The notes under the pieces: model-generated
Database searches by the model: none
Told to the model about the DNA's origin: nothing
The model's input: only the letters and a program-made list of their open reading frames with translations
From: Bacillus sp. RO2
GTDB taxonomy: Bacteria; Bacillota; Bacilli; Bacillales; Bacillaceae_I
DNA: 64,000 nucleotides
NCBI RefSeq assembly: GCF_012911845.1
Contig: NZ_JAAXCU010000043.1
Span: 1 to 64,000 of the forward strand
Direction of reading: 5' to 3'
Shown here: positions 34,931 to 44,451 of the stretch, one piece after another
Numbering within the stretch: position 1 is the first letter of the stretch
Layout of the letters: each line of letters starts with the position of its first letter
Translations under genes and position numbers: made by a program

Positions 34931-36340
34931 ATGGCAAAGCAGCAAATCGGCGTAATCGGTTTAGCGGTAATGGGAAAAAACCTGGCAATGAACATTGAAA
35001 GCAGAGGTTATTCCGTTTCCGTATTCAACCGTTCCCCGGAAAAGACAGAAGAATTCCTTCAAGAAACAGAAGGAAGAAACTTCAAAGGTACATACAGCAT
35101 TGAAGAATTTGTTCAATCTCTAGAGTCCCCTCGCAAAATTTTATTAATGGTAAAAGCAGGCGGACCGACAGATGCAACAATTGATTCCTTAAAACCTTAT
35201 CTTGATAAAGGTGACATCTTGATCGATGGTGGAAACACACTTTACACAGATACAATCCGACGCAACAAGGAACTTGGCGAGCTTGGCTTGAACTTCATCG
35301 GTACAGGCGTATCCGGTGGGGAAGAGGGAGCATTGAAAGGTCCTTCCATCATGCCTGGCGGACAGAAGGAAGCATACGAACTTGTTGAAGATATTTTGAA
35401 AAGTATCTCTGCAAAAGTAGAAGGCGACGCTTGTTGCACATACATCGGTCCAGACGGTGCCGGACATTATGTGAAAATGGTGCATAACGGTATTGAATAT
35501 GGTGATATGCAATTAATCAGTGAAGCATACTATTTACTGAAAAATGTTCTTGGCCTATCAGCACAAGAGCTTCACGAAGTATTTGCAGAGTGGAATAAAG
35601 GCGAACTGGACAGCTACCTAATTGAAATCACAGCAGACATCTTTACAAAAGTGGACGACGAAACAGGCAAACCGCTTGTGGATGTTATCCTTGATACTGC
35701 GGGTCAAAAAGGTACTGGAAAATGGACAAGTAAGAGCGCGCTAGATCTTGGCGTTCCACTTCCAATCATCACAGAATCCGTATTCGCACGCTTCATCTCT
35801 GCGATGAAAGAAGAGCGCGTGAAAGCAAGCGGCATCCTTCGCGGACCAGAAGCAGTCGCTTTTACTGGTGACAAGGAAGCATTCATCGAAAGTGTGCGCA
35901 AAGCACTTTACATGAGCAAAATTTGCTCTTACGCACAAGGATTTGCACAATTGCGTGCAGCATCTGAAGAGTACGGCTGGGACCTGAAATACGGCGAGAT
36001 CGCAATGATCTTCCGCGGCGGCTGCATCATTCGTGCGCAATTCTTACAAAAAATTAAAGAAGCATACGACCGTGAAGCTGGCCTTGCAAACCTATTGCTT
36101 GACCCATACTTCAAGGAAATCGTGGAAAGCTACCAGGGCGGACTTCGTGAAATCCTTGGCGTTGCGATTCAGCACGGTGTACCTGTACCATCCTTCTCAA
36201 GCGCGTTGGCATACTATGACAGCTACCGTTCTGAGACGTTGCCTGCAAACTTGATCCAAGCGCAGCGTGACTACTTTGGCGCTCACACGTACCAACGTGT
36301 GGACAAGGAAGGGATTTTCCATACGGAGTGGATGAAGTAA
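34931..36340 (+). CDS. gnd: 6-phosphogluconate dehydrogenase, decarboxylating
   Basis: 469 aa from ATG 34931. The Rossmann motif [20 protein letters not shown] is followed by VFNRSPEKT, which favours NADP, then [21 protein letters not shown] and the catalytic region [14 protein letters not shown]. It oxidises 6-phosphogluconate to ribulose-5-phosphate with CO2 release and NADPH formation. Closest in style to B. subtilis GndA (YqjI). The partner dehydrogenase zwf is 1 kb away on the other strand. Confidence 0.95.
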   Translation: MAKQQIGVIGLAVMGKNLAMNIESRGYSVSVFNRSPEKTEEFLQETEGRNFKGTYSIEEFVQSLESPRKILLMVKAGGPTDATIDSLKPYLDKGDILIDGGNTLYTDTIRRNKELGELGLNFIGTGVSGGEEGALKGPSIMPGGQKEAYELVEDILKSISAKVEGDACCTYIGPDGAGHYVKMVHNGIEYGDMQLISEAYYLLKNVLGLSAQELHEVFAEWNKGELDSYLIEITADIFTKVDDETGKPLVDVILDTAGQKGTGKWTSKSALDLGVPLPIITESVFARFISAMKEERVKASGILRGPEAVAFTGDKEAFIESVRKALYMSKICSYAQGFAQLRAASEEYGWDLKYGEIAMIFRGGCIIRAQFLQKIKEAYDREAGLANLLLDPYFKEIVESYQGGLREILGVAIQHGVPVPSFSSALAYYDSYRSETLPANLIQAQRDYFGAHTYQRVDKEGIFHTEWMK

Positions 36341-36357
36341 GTTTGATTGAAATTGGA

Positions 36358-36407
36358 CCAATCTATGGTTCCCGCTAGATGCGGGGGCTGTGGGTTGGTT
36401 TTTTTGT
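36358..36407 (+). terminator. Terminator after gnd
   Basis: Inner stem CCCGC/GCGGG (loop TAGAT) with outer pairing ACCAA/TTGGT, then seven T. Confidence 0.75.
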
Positions 36408-36460
36408 GGGTTCGAATTGGGGCGGTCGGACAGGTTGGAACTGGAAATTATTTGGTTAAA

Positions 36461-36580
36461 ATGGATATATCATATTTACAATTGATAAATGTCCACTTAC
36501 AATGGATATCTGCAATTAACAATGGATATATGACCAGTTACAATGGATATATCGATTTTACAATGGATAAACGGAATTTC
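36461..36580. repeat. Tandem array, 20-21 bp unit with TTACAATGGATATA core
   Basis: ATGGATA-type motifs start at 36461, 36481 (TTGATAA), 36502, 36522, 36543 and 36563: steps alternate 20, 21, 20, 21, 20, a mean of 20.4 bp. The core is the same as in the sacP leader array. It lies between convergent gnd and the cyclase gene. Confidence 0.9.
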
Positions 36581-36683
36581 CCTAAATATTTTCGTACACA
36601 AGCCTCCAAAACACTTAATCCCCACAAAAAAACCACCCTACCCCCAAATTCCCAGGGGCAGAGTGGCCAATCTACTCAAATTC

Positions 36684-37298
36684 TTACTTCATATCCATCA
36701 AAACAATACGTGCTGGGGATGCATCTACACCGCTCAGCTTTAATGGCGCTGCACACATGATGTACTCGCCTTCTGCGATATCCTTCAAACGCAGGCCTTC
36801 AATGATGATTACGCCATTTGCGAATAGCGTTTTGTGTGTCGGGTGGCCTTCTTGGCTGCGCTCAATGCCAAGTGCATCGACTCCAACGCCACTTACGCCG
36901 ATCTCAGCTAAATAAGCCGCCGCGTCTTCCGCTACAAACACAAAGTCAAAGTTAAACTCTTCATCAAAGGAGTTTTTCGTTTTGAATAACAGAAAATCGT
37001 CCTTTTGGATGTCGAGACCTTCGATATCCTTTACCGTAATGCGGTCCTCCACTCCAGTTAAGTCAAACACTTTACAAGGGCCGACAAGCTTGTCCAATGG
37101 CAAGGTTTCGATCGTTTCGCCGTCCACTACCATATGAAGCGGGGCATCCACGTGTGTTCCTGTGTGAACATCCAGCTCCAGGCGTGTTTCAGTGACATAA
37201 CCGTTTGTGTTGGTCGTTTGTTTTGGTTGCTTTTCCGGTTTATTTTTATATACTGGCATTCCCGTGTAAATAGGGGATGATACGTCATAAACTTTCAT
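36684..37298 (-). CDS. Cyclase/kynurenine formamidase-like metal-dependent hydrolase
   Basis: 204 aa. The family signature HTGTHVDAPLHM supplies metal-binding histidines and aspartate. N-terminal VYDVSSPIYTGMPVY is typical. Members hydrolyse N-formylkynurenine or isatin, or act in other amide chemistry. No tryptophan-degradation genes are nearby, so the substrate is open. It lies 62 bp after zwf on the same strand and may be co-transcribed. Confidence 0.85.
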   Translation of the reverse strand: MKVYDVSSPIYTGMPVYKNKPEKQPKQTTNTNGYVTETRLELDVHTGTHVDAPLHMVVDGETIETLPLDKLVGPCKVFDLTGVEDRITVKDIEGLDIQKDDFLLFKTKNSFDEEFNFDFVFVAEDAAAYLAEIGVSGVGVDALGIERSQEGHPTHKTLFANGVIIIEGLRLKDIAEGEYIMCAAPLKLSGVDASPARIVLMDMK

Positions 37299-37360
37299 GT
37301 GATAAAAACTCCCTTCTATTTTTCAAGCACTAGCACTAACGTTCAAAAGCGTTCAAGTGC

Positions 37361-38842
37361 TTACAATGGCCACCAGTGGAAGCCGTCTTTTTCCAATAAT
37401 CCGTCGGCCTGTTTTGGACCCATGGAACCTGATTCGTAGTTCGGGAAGTCGAATGCTTTCGTGTTTTCCCACGCTTTGGAGATCTCATCGATAAAGCTCC
37501 AAGACAGGGCCACTTCATCCCAGTGAGTGAAGTTTGTCATATCACCGCGCATCGCGTCATAGATTAGGCGCTCATAGGCTTCTGGTGTGTTGATGCCATC
37601 GATGCAGTTGTTGGTGTAATCAAGTCTGATAGGTGTTGTTGTTACATCCTTACCCGATTTTTTCGCATTCAAATGCAAGGTGATTCCTTCTTCCGGTTGG
37701 ATGTTGATAACTAGAAGGTTAGGATCCACTTTTTCCCCGCGATTATAGTATAAGTTCATCGGGATATCCTTGAATTGAACGATAATCTTGGTGGACTTTT
37801 CCGTCATTCTTTTTCCGGTACGGATATAAATTGGGACACCTGCCCAGCGGAAATTGTCAATCAACAGTTTCCCCGCCACATACGTTTCCGTATTGGAGTT
37901 AGGGTCCACAGAATTTTCCTCACGGTACCCTTGGACTTGGTTGCCGTCGACAATCCCTGCTCCGTACTGACCGCGCACAAAGTAGTCCTCCACATCATCT
38001 TGTTCAATCTTTCTCATCGCACGCAAGACTTTTACTTTTTCACTGCGAATTTCTTCTGGATTCAGCTTGATTGGAGGCTCCATCGCAAGAAGGGCAACCA
38101 TTTGAAGCATATGATTTTGCACCATGTCTCTAAGGGCACCAGAATTTTCGTAGTAACGACCGCGATCCTCCACTCCAAGTATTTCACTAGAAGTGATTTG
38201 GATATTTGAGATGTAACGGTTATTCCAAAGCGGTTCGAAAAGCGCGTTAGCAAAACGGATTACTTCAATATTTTGAACCATTTCTTTTCCAAGATAATGG
38301 TCGATTCGATAGATTTCCGATTCATCGAATGCTTGGCGAATTTCAGCGTTCAATTCTTTCGCAGATGGAAGATTGTGTCCGAACGGTTTTTCAATGACTA
38401 GGCGTTTCCAGCCATCTGTTTCTGTCAGGCCTTCTGACTTTAAGTTTGTTGCAATTGTGCCGAAGAACTCAGGTGCCATGGCAAGATAGAAAATTCTATT
38501 TCCATTCGTTTCGTAATCGGAATCCAGCTCACCGCACAATCCTTTTAGCTGTTGGTAAGATTCGCTGCTTGTCACATCAAAAGGATGATAATAGAAGTGA
38601 GAACTGAACTCTTCTACATTTACGTCGCCATTTGCCACACTGCTGACGGAATTAGACACATTGGAACGGAACTCCTCATTTGTGAGTGGACGTCTTGCAA
38701 CGCCGACAACAGCAAAGTTTTTAGAGATGCTACCATTTTTATAAAGACGGTAGATGGAAGGATATAGCTTGCGTTTCGCTAGATCTCCTGTTGCACCAAA
38801 AATGACAATTAAAGATGTCGGATTTTCTTTTTTACTCACCAT
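37361..38842 (-). CDS. zwf: Glucose-6-phosphate 1-dehydrogenase
   Basis: 493 aa. The NADP-binding FGATGDLAKRKLYPSIYRL, the substrate-binding RIDHYLGKE and the C-terminal block RIFYLAMAPEFF...LVIEKPFG are diagnostic. It makes 6-phosphogluconolactone and NADPH, the first step of the oxidative pentose phosphate path, and so pairs with gnd. Shine-Dalgarno GCGAGG. Confidence 0.96.
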   Translation of the reverse strand: MVSKKENPTSLIVIFGATGDLAKRKLYPSIYRLYKNGSISKNFAVVGVARRPLTNEEFRSNVSNSVSSVANGDVNVEEFSSHFYYHPFDVTSSESYQQLKGLCGELDSDYETNGNRIFYLAMAPEFFGTIATNLKSEGLTETDGWKRLVIEKPFGHNLPSAKELNAEIRQAFDESEIYRIDHYLGKEMVQNIEVIRFANALFEPLWNNRYISNIQITSSEILGVEDRGRYYENSGALRDMVQNHMLQMVALLAMEPPIKLNPEEIRSEKVKVLRAMRKIEQDDVEDYFVRGQYGAGIVDGNQVQGYREENSVDPNSNTETYVAGKLLIDNFRWAGVPIYIRTGKRMTEKSTKIIVQFKDIPMNLYYNRGEKVDPNLLVINIQPEEGITLHLNAKKSGKDVTTTPIRLDYTNNCIDGINTPEAYERLIYDAMRGDMTNFTHWDEVALSWSFIDEISKAWENTKAFDFPNYESGSMGPKQADGLLEKDGFHWWPL

Positions 38843-39193
38843 AAGAACCTCGCTTTATGTACTATTCTTTAAAATATGTGTTATAACATTACCGTTGATT
38901 AGGCTGATTAATTATGTAAAAATGTAACAATTTCAAAAAAAAGTATGAAACATTGAAAAAATAACCTACCCAAGTATTTTATTTTATCTGTTACTGGGGA
39001 GGAATTCAATCTTTATTAAGCCTTATTTACTTATCAATCACTATATCACATCTGAGGTTGAATCTCAGAATGATAGGCCTCGTCTTAGTATGAAAAAATA
39101 AGGGCAAAACCATTCATATAGAAAACTTCAAGGCCTCATAATTTCTTCTATATGATAAAGTAAGAAAGACAGGAAAGAACGGAGGACAAACAG
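38843..39193. other. Intergenic region between divergent zwf and ung
   Basis: 350 bp AT-rich. It holds a perfect short inverted repeat TCTGAG...CTCAGA (about 39051-39069) and, near the ung side, a possible -10 TATGAT. No ORF or known RNA element is recognised. Confidence 0.5.
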
Positions 39194-39865
39194 GTGGAGA
39201 ATGTTAGAGGAACTTGGAAAACTTTGTGGGAGAAGGAGTCTTCCAAAAAGTATTATAAAGAGCTGATGGACTTTCTGGAAAACGAGTATACCAACCAAAC
39301 CGTCTACCCTGAAAAAAAGTCCATCTTCTCAAGCTTTGAGGCAACGAATTATGAAGAGGTTAAAGTCGTCATTCTAGGTCAAGACCCGTACCACGGAAAG
39401 GGCCAGGCACACGGTATGAGTTTTTCTGTGCAGAAGGGCATTCGAATTCCGCCTTCCCTAAAAAATATCTATCAGGAACTATATGATGATCAAGGTTTAG
39501 AGCCTGTGAATCATGGCTTTTTGATGGAGTGGGCAAAGCAAGGTGTGTTATTATTAAATACGGTTTTGACGGTGAGAGAGAGCAGTCCGAACTCCCATAA
39601 AGGAAAGGGCTGGGAACTTTTTACCGATGAAGTCATCAGATTTTTGAATGAACGAGATAAACCAGTCATTTTCATTCTCTGGGGTAAACATGCGGAGCAA
39701 AAGGAAGCATTGATTACAAATAGTCATCATTACATCCTAAAAAGTCCGCACCCAAGCCCTTTTTCCGCACGGAAAGGTTTTTTTGGCAGCAGGCCGTTCT
39801 CAAAGGTAAATGCCATCCTAGAAGAAATTGGGGAAGATGCAATCGATTGGCGTTTAACGCCTTAA
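39194..39865 (+). CDS. ung: Uracil-DNA glycosylase, family 1
   Basis: 223 aa. The water-activating [18 protein letters not shown] (Asp64) and the minor-groove loop [19 protein letters not shown] are present, with [15 protein letters not shown] in between. It removes uracil from DNA in base excision repair. GTG start with GGAGGACA upstream. In B. subtilis ung precedes ywdI; here a channel and a chemoreceptor are inserted between them. Confidence 0.96.
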   Translation: MENVRGTWKTLWEKESSKKYYKELMDFLENEYTNQTVYPEKKSIFSSFEATNYEEVKVVILGQDPYHGKGQAHGMSFSVQKGIRIPPSLKNIYQELYDDQGLEPVNHGFLMEWAKQGVLLLNTVLTVRESSPNSHKGKGWELFTDEVIRFLNERDKPVIFILWGKHAEQKEALITNSHHYILKSPHPSPFSARKGFFGSRPFSKVNAILEEIGEDAIDWRLTP

Positions 39866-39890
39866 AAAGATTAATTGAGGAAGTGCACGA

Positions 39891-40694
39891 ATGCAAACTT
39901 GGAAAAAAACGATACAACATATAGTCCAACACCGTAGTTTTATGAATGCCGTCATGTTTGTTATTCTCTTGAACGCCATTTTAATCGGAGTAGAGACGTA
40001 TCCGGATTTAAGAGCAGAATACGCAGGACTGATTCATGGCTTTGAAGTGTTCTTTTTATGGTTTTTTACCATTGAAATTATTTTAAGAATGCTGGCAGAG
40101 AAGAAAATTCATCATTTCTTTCAAAGCAGATGGAATGTCTTTGACTTTGTCATTGTCGCAGGGGTTCTCTTTTTTAGCGGAACCTATTTCATATCTGCCA
40201 TCCGGATTTTACGTGTCCTAAGGGTTCTGCGGGCCATTACCGTCGTACCATCCTTACAGCGCCTTGTGACAGCTTTTCTAAAAACAATCCCGTCACTTGG
40301 AACAATCATGATGCTATTATCACTTGTCTTTTACATCTACGCGGTATTGGGAGTCTTGCTTTACGGAGATATTTCACCTGAATATTTCGGATCGCTGCAT
40401 TTAGCACTTGTAACTCTGTTCCAGGTCATTACATTGGAATCATGGGCGAGCGGCGTATTCCGCCCCATATTTGCTGAGAGCCCACTTTCTTGGGTGTATT
40501 TCGTTTCCTTCATCCTGGTTGGAACGTTTATCGTCTTGAATCTCATTGTTGGTGAAATTTTGAACAACATTCAAGAAGCAAAGGAAGAGGAATTAAAAGA
40601 AGAGAAAATAGAGGTCAGTAAAAAAGAACTGGCGAAAATTACGAACGAGATTGCTGAGCTGAAACAACTTTTACAACACAAAGAAAAGATGTAA
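39891..40694 (+). CDS. Voltage-gated sodium channel, NaChBac/NavBP family
   Basis: 267 aa, one six-segment voltage-gated subunit that forms tetramers. S1 (FMNAVMFVILLNAILIGVET) and S2-S3 lead into S4 with repeated arginines (RILRVLRVLRAITVVPSLQR). The pore motif TLESWAS (residues 181-187) is identical to that of the B. halodurans sodium channel, and FQVITLESWASGVFRPIFAE matches it closely. S6 (VGTFIVLNLIVGEILNN) leads to an acidic helix that can form a four-helix coiled coil. It lies 25 bp after ung and is closed by a terminator. Homologues support motility, chemotaxis and pH control in alkaliphilic Bacillus. Confidence 0.95.
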   Translation: MQTWKKTIQHIVQHRSFMNAVMFVILLNAILIGVETYPDLRAEYAGLIHGFEVFFLWFFTIEIILRMLAEKKIHHFFQSRWNVFDFVIVAGVLFFSGTYFISAIRILRVLRVLRAITVVPSLQRLVTAFLKTIPSLGTIMMLLSLVFYIYAVLGVLLYGDISPEYFGSLHLALVTLFQVITLESWASGVFRPIFAESPLSWVYFVSFILVGTFIVLNLIVGEILNNIQEAKEEELKEEKIEVSKKELAKITNEIAELKQLLQHKEKM

Positions 40695-40700
40695 TGGCAT

Positions 40701-40745
40701 GGACACGAAGGGGTTATAAAAACTCTCGTCGTGTCCTATTTTTTA
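40701..40745 (+). terminator. Terminator after the sodium channel gene
   Basis: GGACACGA and TCGTGTCC stem with a long loop, then TATTTTTTA. Confidence 0.8.
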
Positions 40746-40777
40746 TCAAAAAAGTTTCGAACCATACTAAAGACCCA

Positions 40778-40843
40778 GTCTCTATATGCCGAAATATAAA
40801 TAAAGAGAGAAAACGAAAGTGACTATTTGTGCAAACGGTTTCA
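40778..40843 (+). promoter_or_regulatory. Sigma-D promoter and cre-like site of the chemoreceptor gene
   Basis: TAAA (40778-40781), a 16-bp spacer and GCCGAAAT (40798-40805) match the sigma-D motility consensus TAAA/GCCGATAT with one mismatch. TGCAAACGGTTTCA at 40830-40843 is a good cre match in the transcribed leader, which suggests repression by CcpA when preferred carbon is present. Confidence 0.75.
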
Positions 40844-40869
40844 TCTAAAAGGGTGTAGGAGGTATAAAA

Positions 40870-42573
40870 ATGGGGAGTATGAGGAAAAAACTTTTAGTTT
40901 TAACTTTATTAATCGGAAGCATCGGCTTGGCAGCATCCATTGTTATTTGGGTGAATAGCATGCAGGTGCAAAAGGGGATCAGTGAGTTAGATGAGATTAC
41001 CAAGATCAATGAGAGTTATTTTGAACTGGTGCAATCTTATCAAAGCACATTGGCCGATATGTACTTTGTTGTATCAAGTGGATACTCCAAAACGCATGTT
41101 GAAAAAATTGAGAAAAACTTAGAGCAAACCGAAAAAAAGCTCCAGGACTTCGAGCCATATTTTAAGGAATTTGAGGAATTTGGTCAGCTGAAGCAGTATT
41201 TTGTTGTTTCACATGAAACATTGTCAAAACAATTCGACATCATTAGCGATGTTTCGAATGCAGCCAACATGGATCGCGTTCGAATCACGACATCAGAGGA
41301 CCTTGCGAAAGCCAGAAATCAAATAGAGCGTGCCAATGATAGTGGCATGCAGTTTCTACAGGCTTTTAATGATGAAAATAGACAGGTCATTCAGGATAAA
41401 GTAACTTCAACCGAGCTATGGACATTAGTGACGCTGGGTATCCTTGTATTGGTTCCTATTTTTGCTCTTTTATTGTTCAGAAGTGCATTCAACAAGGGAG
41501 TCAACCAGGTTCTTGGTCGCGTGAAGGCCTATCAAGAGGGGGACTTTTTATATGAGACAGAGCAATCTTCTTTTAGAAAAGATGAGTTTGGACAGATCGA
41601 AACTTCTCTCACCATCATGGGGCAAAATATAGAGCGACTTATGCAAGGGAGTATTGGTGCAAACCAACGCCTTCAGCTTGTCATGAAAGAGCTCTTGGTC
41701 GCAGCGGAACAGAATTTAGAAGAATCAGCTGAGATTAAACAGCGGTCTGAACAAGTAACCGAAAAAGTGTCCATGCAGTATGAAGGGACGACGGCAATAT
41801 CTGCCGTAACAGAGCAGGCTTCCGCCAGTACACAGGAGATTTACAGCATTGTTGATGAAATGAAACGCAACCTAGAAGCAATGGAAAGCCTATCGAAAAG
41901 AGGGGCACAATCCTTAAAACAGATGGTGGCAGACATGCATCAATCTTCGAAGGAGACCGAGACGATTGTAGATCGTTTTACCAAAATAAAAGTAGATATT
42001 GATGAAGCGAACAGTTTCCTCAAAGGAATAACAGAGATTACAACACAGACCAATTTGCTTGCCCTTAATGCCTCCATTGAAGCGGCAAGGGCAGGGGAGG
42101 CTGGAAAAGGATTTGCTGTGGTGGCAGAAGAAATTAGAAAGCTATCCGGCCAAACTGATCTTTTTTCCAAGCAAATTAACGGCATTACTGGCCGCATTCA
42201 AGAAGATACCAATGAAGTCCTGAGAGAATTCCAGCTTTTCAAAGAAACAATCGAGCAGACGAACGAAAAAAATGAAGCGTCCGCCATGCTGTTCCAAAAA
42301 ATCGCTACAAATAGCGGGGCATTGCTGGAGCAGGGAACTCATATTACGGTGACTATGGAAGAAATCAGTCAAGGAGTAAATGAGATCGTCCATTCGGTAA
42401 ATGACTTGGTTGCATCCTCATCTGAACTAACAGAGGAGATGGAAGAGGTCGTAAAGGCTGCAGATCATCAAGTTGACCTATCGAATAACATGAGACGCAC
42501 GGTCGATACGGTGAAAGAGACCGCCGAAGATTTGGCAGCCAACATTGCATCCATAAACATGAATAAATCGTGA
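40870..42573 (+). CDS. Methyl-accepting chemotaxis protein
   Basis: 567 aa. N-terminal membrane segment (about 6-27), a helical extracytoplasmic sensor (about 28-180, no Cache or PAS pattern), second segment (about 181-200), a HAMP-like linker ([19 protein letters not shown]), and a long signalling coiled coil. The hairpin tip [31 protein letters not shown] contacts CheA and CheW. The helical sensor resembles four-helix-bundle receptors. ATG has AGGAGG upstream. The ligand is unknown. It is next to the sodium channel but on its own transcript. Confidence 0.93.
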   Translation: MGSMRKKLLVLTLLIGSIGLAASIVIWVNSMQVQKGISELDEITKINESYFELVQSYQSTLADMYFVVSSGYSKTHVEKIEKNLEQTEKKLQDFEPYFKEFEEFGQLKQYFVVSHETLSKQFDIISDVSNAANMDRVRITTSEDLAKARNQIERANDSGMQFLQAFNDENRQVIQDKVTSTELWTLVTLGILVLVPIFALLLFRSAFNKGVNQVLGRVKAYQEGDFLYETEQSSFRKDEFGQIETSLTIMGQNIERLMQGSIGANQRLQLVMKELLVAAEQNLEESAEIKQRSEQVTEKVSMQYEGTTAISAVTEQASASTQEIYSIVDEMKRNLEAMESLSKRGAQSLKQMVADMHQSSKETETIVDRFTKIKVDIDEANSFLKGITEITTQTNLLALNASIEAARAGEAGKGFAVVAEEIRKLSGQTDLFSKQINGITGRIQEDTNEVLREFQLFKETIEQTNEKNEASAMLFQKIATNSGALLEQGTHITVTMEEISQGVNEIVHSVNDLVASSSELTEEMEEVVKAADHQVDLSNNMRRTVDTVKETAEDLAANIASINMNKS

Positions 42574-42581
42574 ACATAAAG

Positions 42582-42612
42582 CCTGTGGAGGGGATTCTCC
42601 GCAGGTTTTATA
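42582..42612 (+). terminator. Terminator after the chemoreceptor gene
   Basis: CCTGTGGAG and CTCCGCAGG with a 6-nt loop, then TTTTATATTTTA. Confidence 0.88.
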
Positions 42613-42684
42613 TTTTATGGGCAGATGGAAAATGGTAGAATGGAGGTTGGACAAGAAAGGATTCGAGAGGAAAGGGTGGGGAGC

Positions 42685-42888
42685 ATGGCCAAACGTATTA
42701 ATTGCTTAAAATGCAAGCATTACTATGTCACGTGGGATGCCAAGTTTCCAAAAGGCTGTCGCGCATTCGGTTTCAAGACAAACCAGTTGCCTTCCGTTGC
42801 CGTGTTTCGTTCTTCCGGAAGTCCTTGTTTGAAGTTTGATGCAAAAGATTCACCAATAAAACCCGGCCAGAACGGGTATTATGTGTAA
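42685..42888 (+). CDS. Small Cys-rich protein, probable metal binder
   Basis: 67 aa from ATG 42685 with GTGGGGA upstream. Four cysteines in the pattern INCLKCKHYYVTWD, KGCRAFGF and SPCLKF suggest one zinc or iron site. Related short proteins occur in many Bacillus genomes, but I know no established role. The next gene starts 12 bp later. Confidence 0.7.
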   Translation: MAKRINCLKCKHYYVTWDAKFPKGCRAFGFKTNQLPSVAVFRSSGSPCLKFDAKDSPIKPGQNGYYV

Positions 42889-42900
42889 AAGGAGTTCACT

Positions 42901-43422
42901 ATGAAAAAAATAAATTACCTTCCATGGATTATCGGCATTTCCATCGCGGTAAATGCACTGGTTGTCGTGCTGTTTTTCCTTCCTCAATATGAAGGGTTAG
43001 CGCACGTCGATTTAACATTTTTACCGATGATGAACGCAATTTTTAACAGCTTTACTTTTGTTTTTTTGGTATGTGCCTTAATTGCCATCAAAAAGAAAAA
43101 TATAACGGTCCATCGTCGCTTCATATTGGCGGCATTTTCATCCACCACCTTGTTTTTAGTTACATATGTAACCTATCATTCCTTAACAGAGTCTACTCCA
43201 TTTGGCGGGGAAGGAATTATTCGTTCCATCTACTTCTTTATATTATTAACTCACATCGTGTTGGCTGTCGTAATCGTCCCTCTGGCGTTGTACTCCTTGG
43301 CTACAGGGCTAAGCATGCATAAAGAACGACACCGGAAGATTGCGCGCTGGACCATGCCATTATGGTTATATGTAAGCTTGACAGGTGTTATTGTGTACTT
43401 CATGATATCGCCGTATTATTAA
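42901..43422 (+). CDS. ctaM: DUF420 membrane protein CtaM/YozB
   Basis: 173 aa, five membrane segments. Conserved histidines lie at TYVTYHSLTEST, LLTHIVLAV and MHKERHRKIARWT, typical of DUF420. CtaM (YozB) is needed for maturation of aa3-type heme-copper oxidase in Gram-positive bacteria, probably for heme A delivery. No oxidase genes are in the window. Shine-Dalgarno AAAGGAG lies just before the start. Confidence 0.85.
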   Translation: MKKINYLPWIIGISIAVNALVVVLFFLPQYEGLAHVDLTFLPMMNAIFNSFTFVFLVCALIAIKKKNITVHRRFILAAFSSTTLFLVTYVTYHSLTESTPFGGEGIIRSIYFFILLTHIVLAVVIVPLALYSLATGLSMHKERHRKIARWTMPLWLYVSLTGVIVYFMISPYY

Positions 43423-43457
43423 ACATTATTGGATCTGAGAAAAAGGAGGGAAGAAGG

Positions 43458-43802
43458 ATGAGCATTACGCTGAATAAGGTTCTCGCACGCTTGGAGTCGG
43501 AACTGGAACGGGCCATAGATACTGGAAATGTGCAAAAAAAGCGGGAGCACCTTGCTGCGATAAAATCCCTGTGTGAGTTGGCGTTGGAAACGGAATCGGA
43601 AGGGGATGCGCTAACTGCGACAAGGACTGCATCACAACCAGCTGCGGCATCAACGGCTCGTAGCATCCAAAGGGCGCCAATATCATTCGAACAAGCGGCA
43701 CCAATCTACACCCCGCCAACACAACCACCAACCATCACAAACGCCCCGTCCAAACCAATCAAAGAAGATGACGCAAACGGGGACTCACTGTTTGATTTTT
43801 AA
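43458..43802 (+). CDS. ywdI: YwdI family protein
   Basis: 114 aa. An N-terminal helical part (KVLARLESELERAIDTGNVQKKREHLAAIKSLCELAL) is followed by a low-complexity tail rich in A, T and P, ending DANGDSLFDF. The length, acidic end and location near ung and ywdK fit B. subtilis YwdI (DUF5327). Function is unknown. Shine-Dalgarno AAAGGAGGG. Confidence 0.8.
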   Translation: MSITLNKVLARLESELERAIDTGNVQKKREHLAAIKSLCELALETESEGDALTATRTASQPAAASTARSIQRAPISFEQAAPIYTPPTQPPTITNAPSKPIKEDDANGDSLFDF

Positions 43803-43829
43803 GAGAAGGGGTCAGACCCCTCTTTGACC
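43802..43829. repeat. GGGGTCTGACCC-type hairpin, copy 1
   Basis: AGAAGGGGTCAGACCCCTCT at 43803 forms a hairpin with CTTT after it. It follows the ywdI stop and may end transcription. Confidence 0.75.
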
Positions 43830-43920
43830 ATTTAAAGGGTTAAAGAGAGGTTTTTATTGTTCTTTAAGGGTTTCTCCCCACAACTTACCATACTAAAAAC
43901 GGCGTTGTAACTTAAACTAT

Positions 43921-43949
43921 AAACACCCCAGTAAGTAATGGAGGTGTTT
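43921..43949 (+). promoter_or_regulatory. Hairpin that can hide a Shine-Dalgarno
   Basis: AAACACC (43921-43927) pairs with GGTGTTT (43943-43949). The right arm holds part of the GGAGGTG ribosome site for the gene at 43953. This suggests control of translation by RNA folding. Confidence 0.45.
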
Positions 43950-43952
43950 TAC

Positions 43953-44249
43953 ATGCCTGGTGGTACAGAGGGAACGATGTTGGGTTTGGCGGCGTATGTG
44001 AACAGCAATTTTGATTCATCGACAAAGCTTGCTCACGATCGTTACGAAGTTTATGTAAATGGTGACTTTGTTGGGCAGAAGAACTTGCTCTCCGCAAGAG
44101 AAGACGTCACAAGTGTCAATGAATTCTTACATTCACATGGATATAATGACTTTTTGTCTAACATAGATGGTGATCATTATCATATACAAACGGAAAAGAA
44201 AGAAAGGGAGCTCAAACAGGCTCTGCAGATTTATCTTCATTCTAGATAA
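43953..44249 (+). CDS. Hypothetical protein of about 98 aa
   Basis: ATG 43953 has GGAGGTG 6 nt upstream. The sequence (MPGGTEGTMLGLAAYVNSNF, then DRYEVYVNGDFVGQKNLL and a helical, charged C-terminus KKERELKQALQIYLHSR) shows an alpha/beta pattern without membrane segments. I do not recognise it. It is flanked by a Shine-Dalgarno hairpin before it and a terminator after it, so it is a separate unit. Confidence 0.65.
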   Translation: MPGGTEGTMLGLAAYVNSNFDSSTKLAHDRYEVYVNGDFVGQKNLLSAREDVTSVNEFLHSHGYNDFLSNIDGDHYHIQTEKKERELKQALQIYLHSR

Positions 44250-44258
44250 TTCATAAAT

Positions 44259-44300
44259 GCCCTAATCGCTTTGCTTGCTGGAGCGGTAGGGTGTTTTTTT
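44259..44300 (+). terminator. Terminator of the hypothetical gene
   Basis: CCCTAATCGCT and AGCGGTAGGG with an 11-nt loop, then TGTTTTTTT. Confidence 0.85.
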
Positions 44301-44451
44301 ATTTGGTGTGGCGAGAAGTGAACATTATGTGTACTTACATATCATATTGCGGGTTGCGGTTTAGTGTCCCGCTTGGTCAGGAGAAGCTAATACTATATAA
44401 TTCATTATATTGAAGAAATATAACAGACCTTTTGAAAGGTGGAAAACTGAC

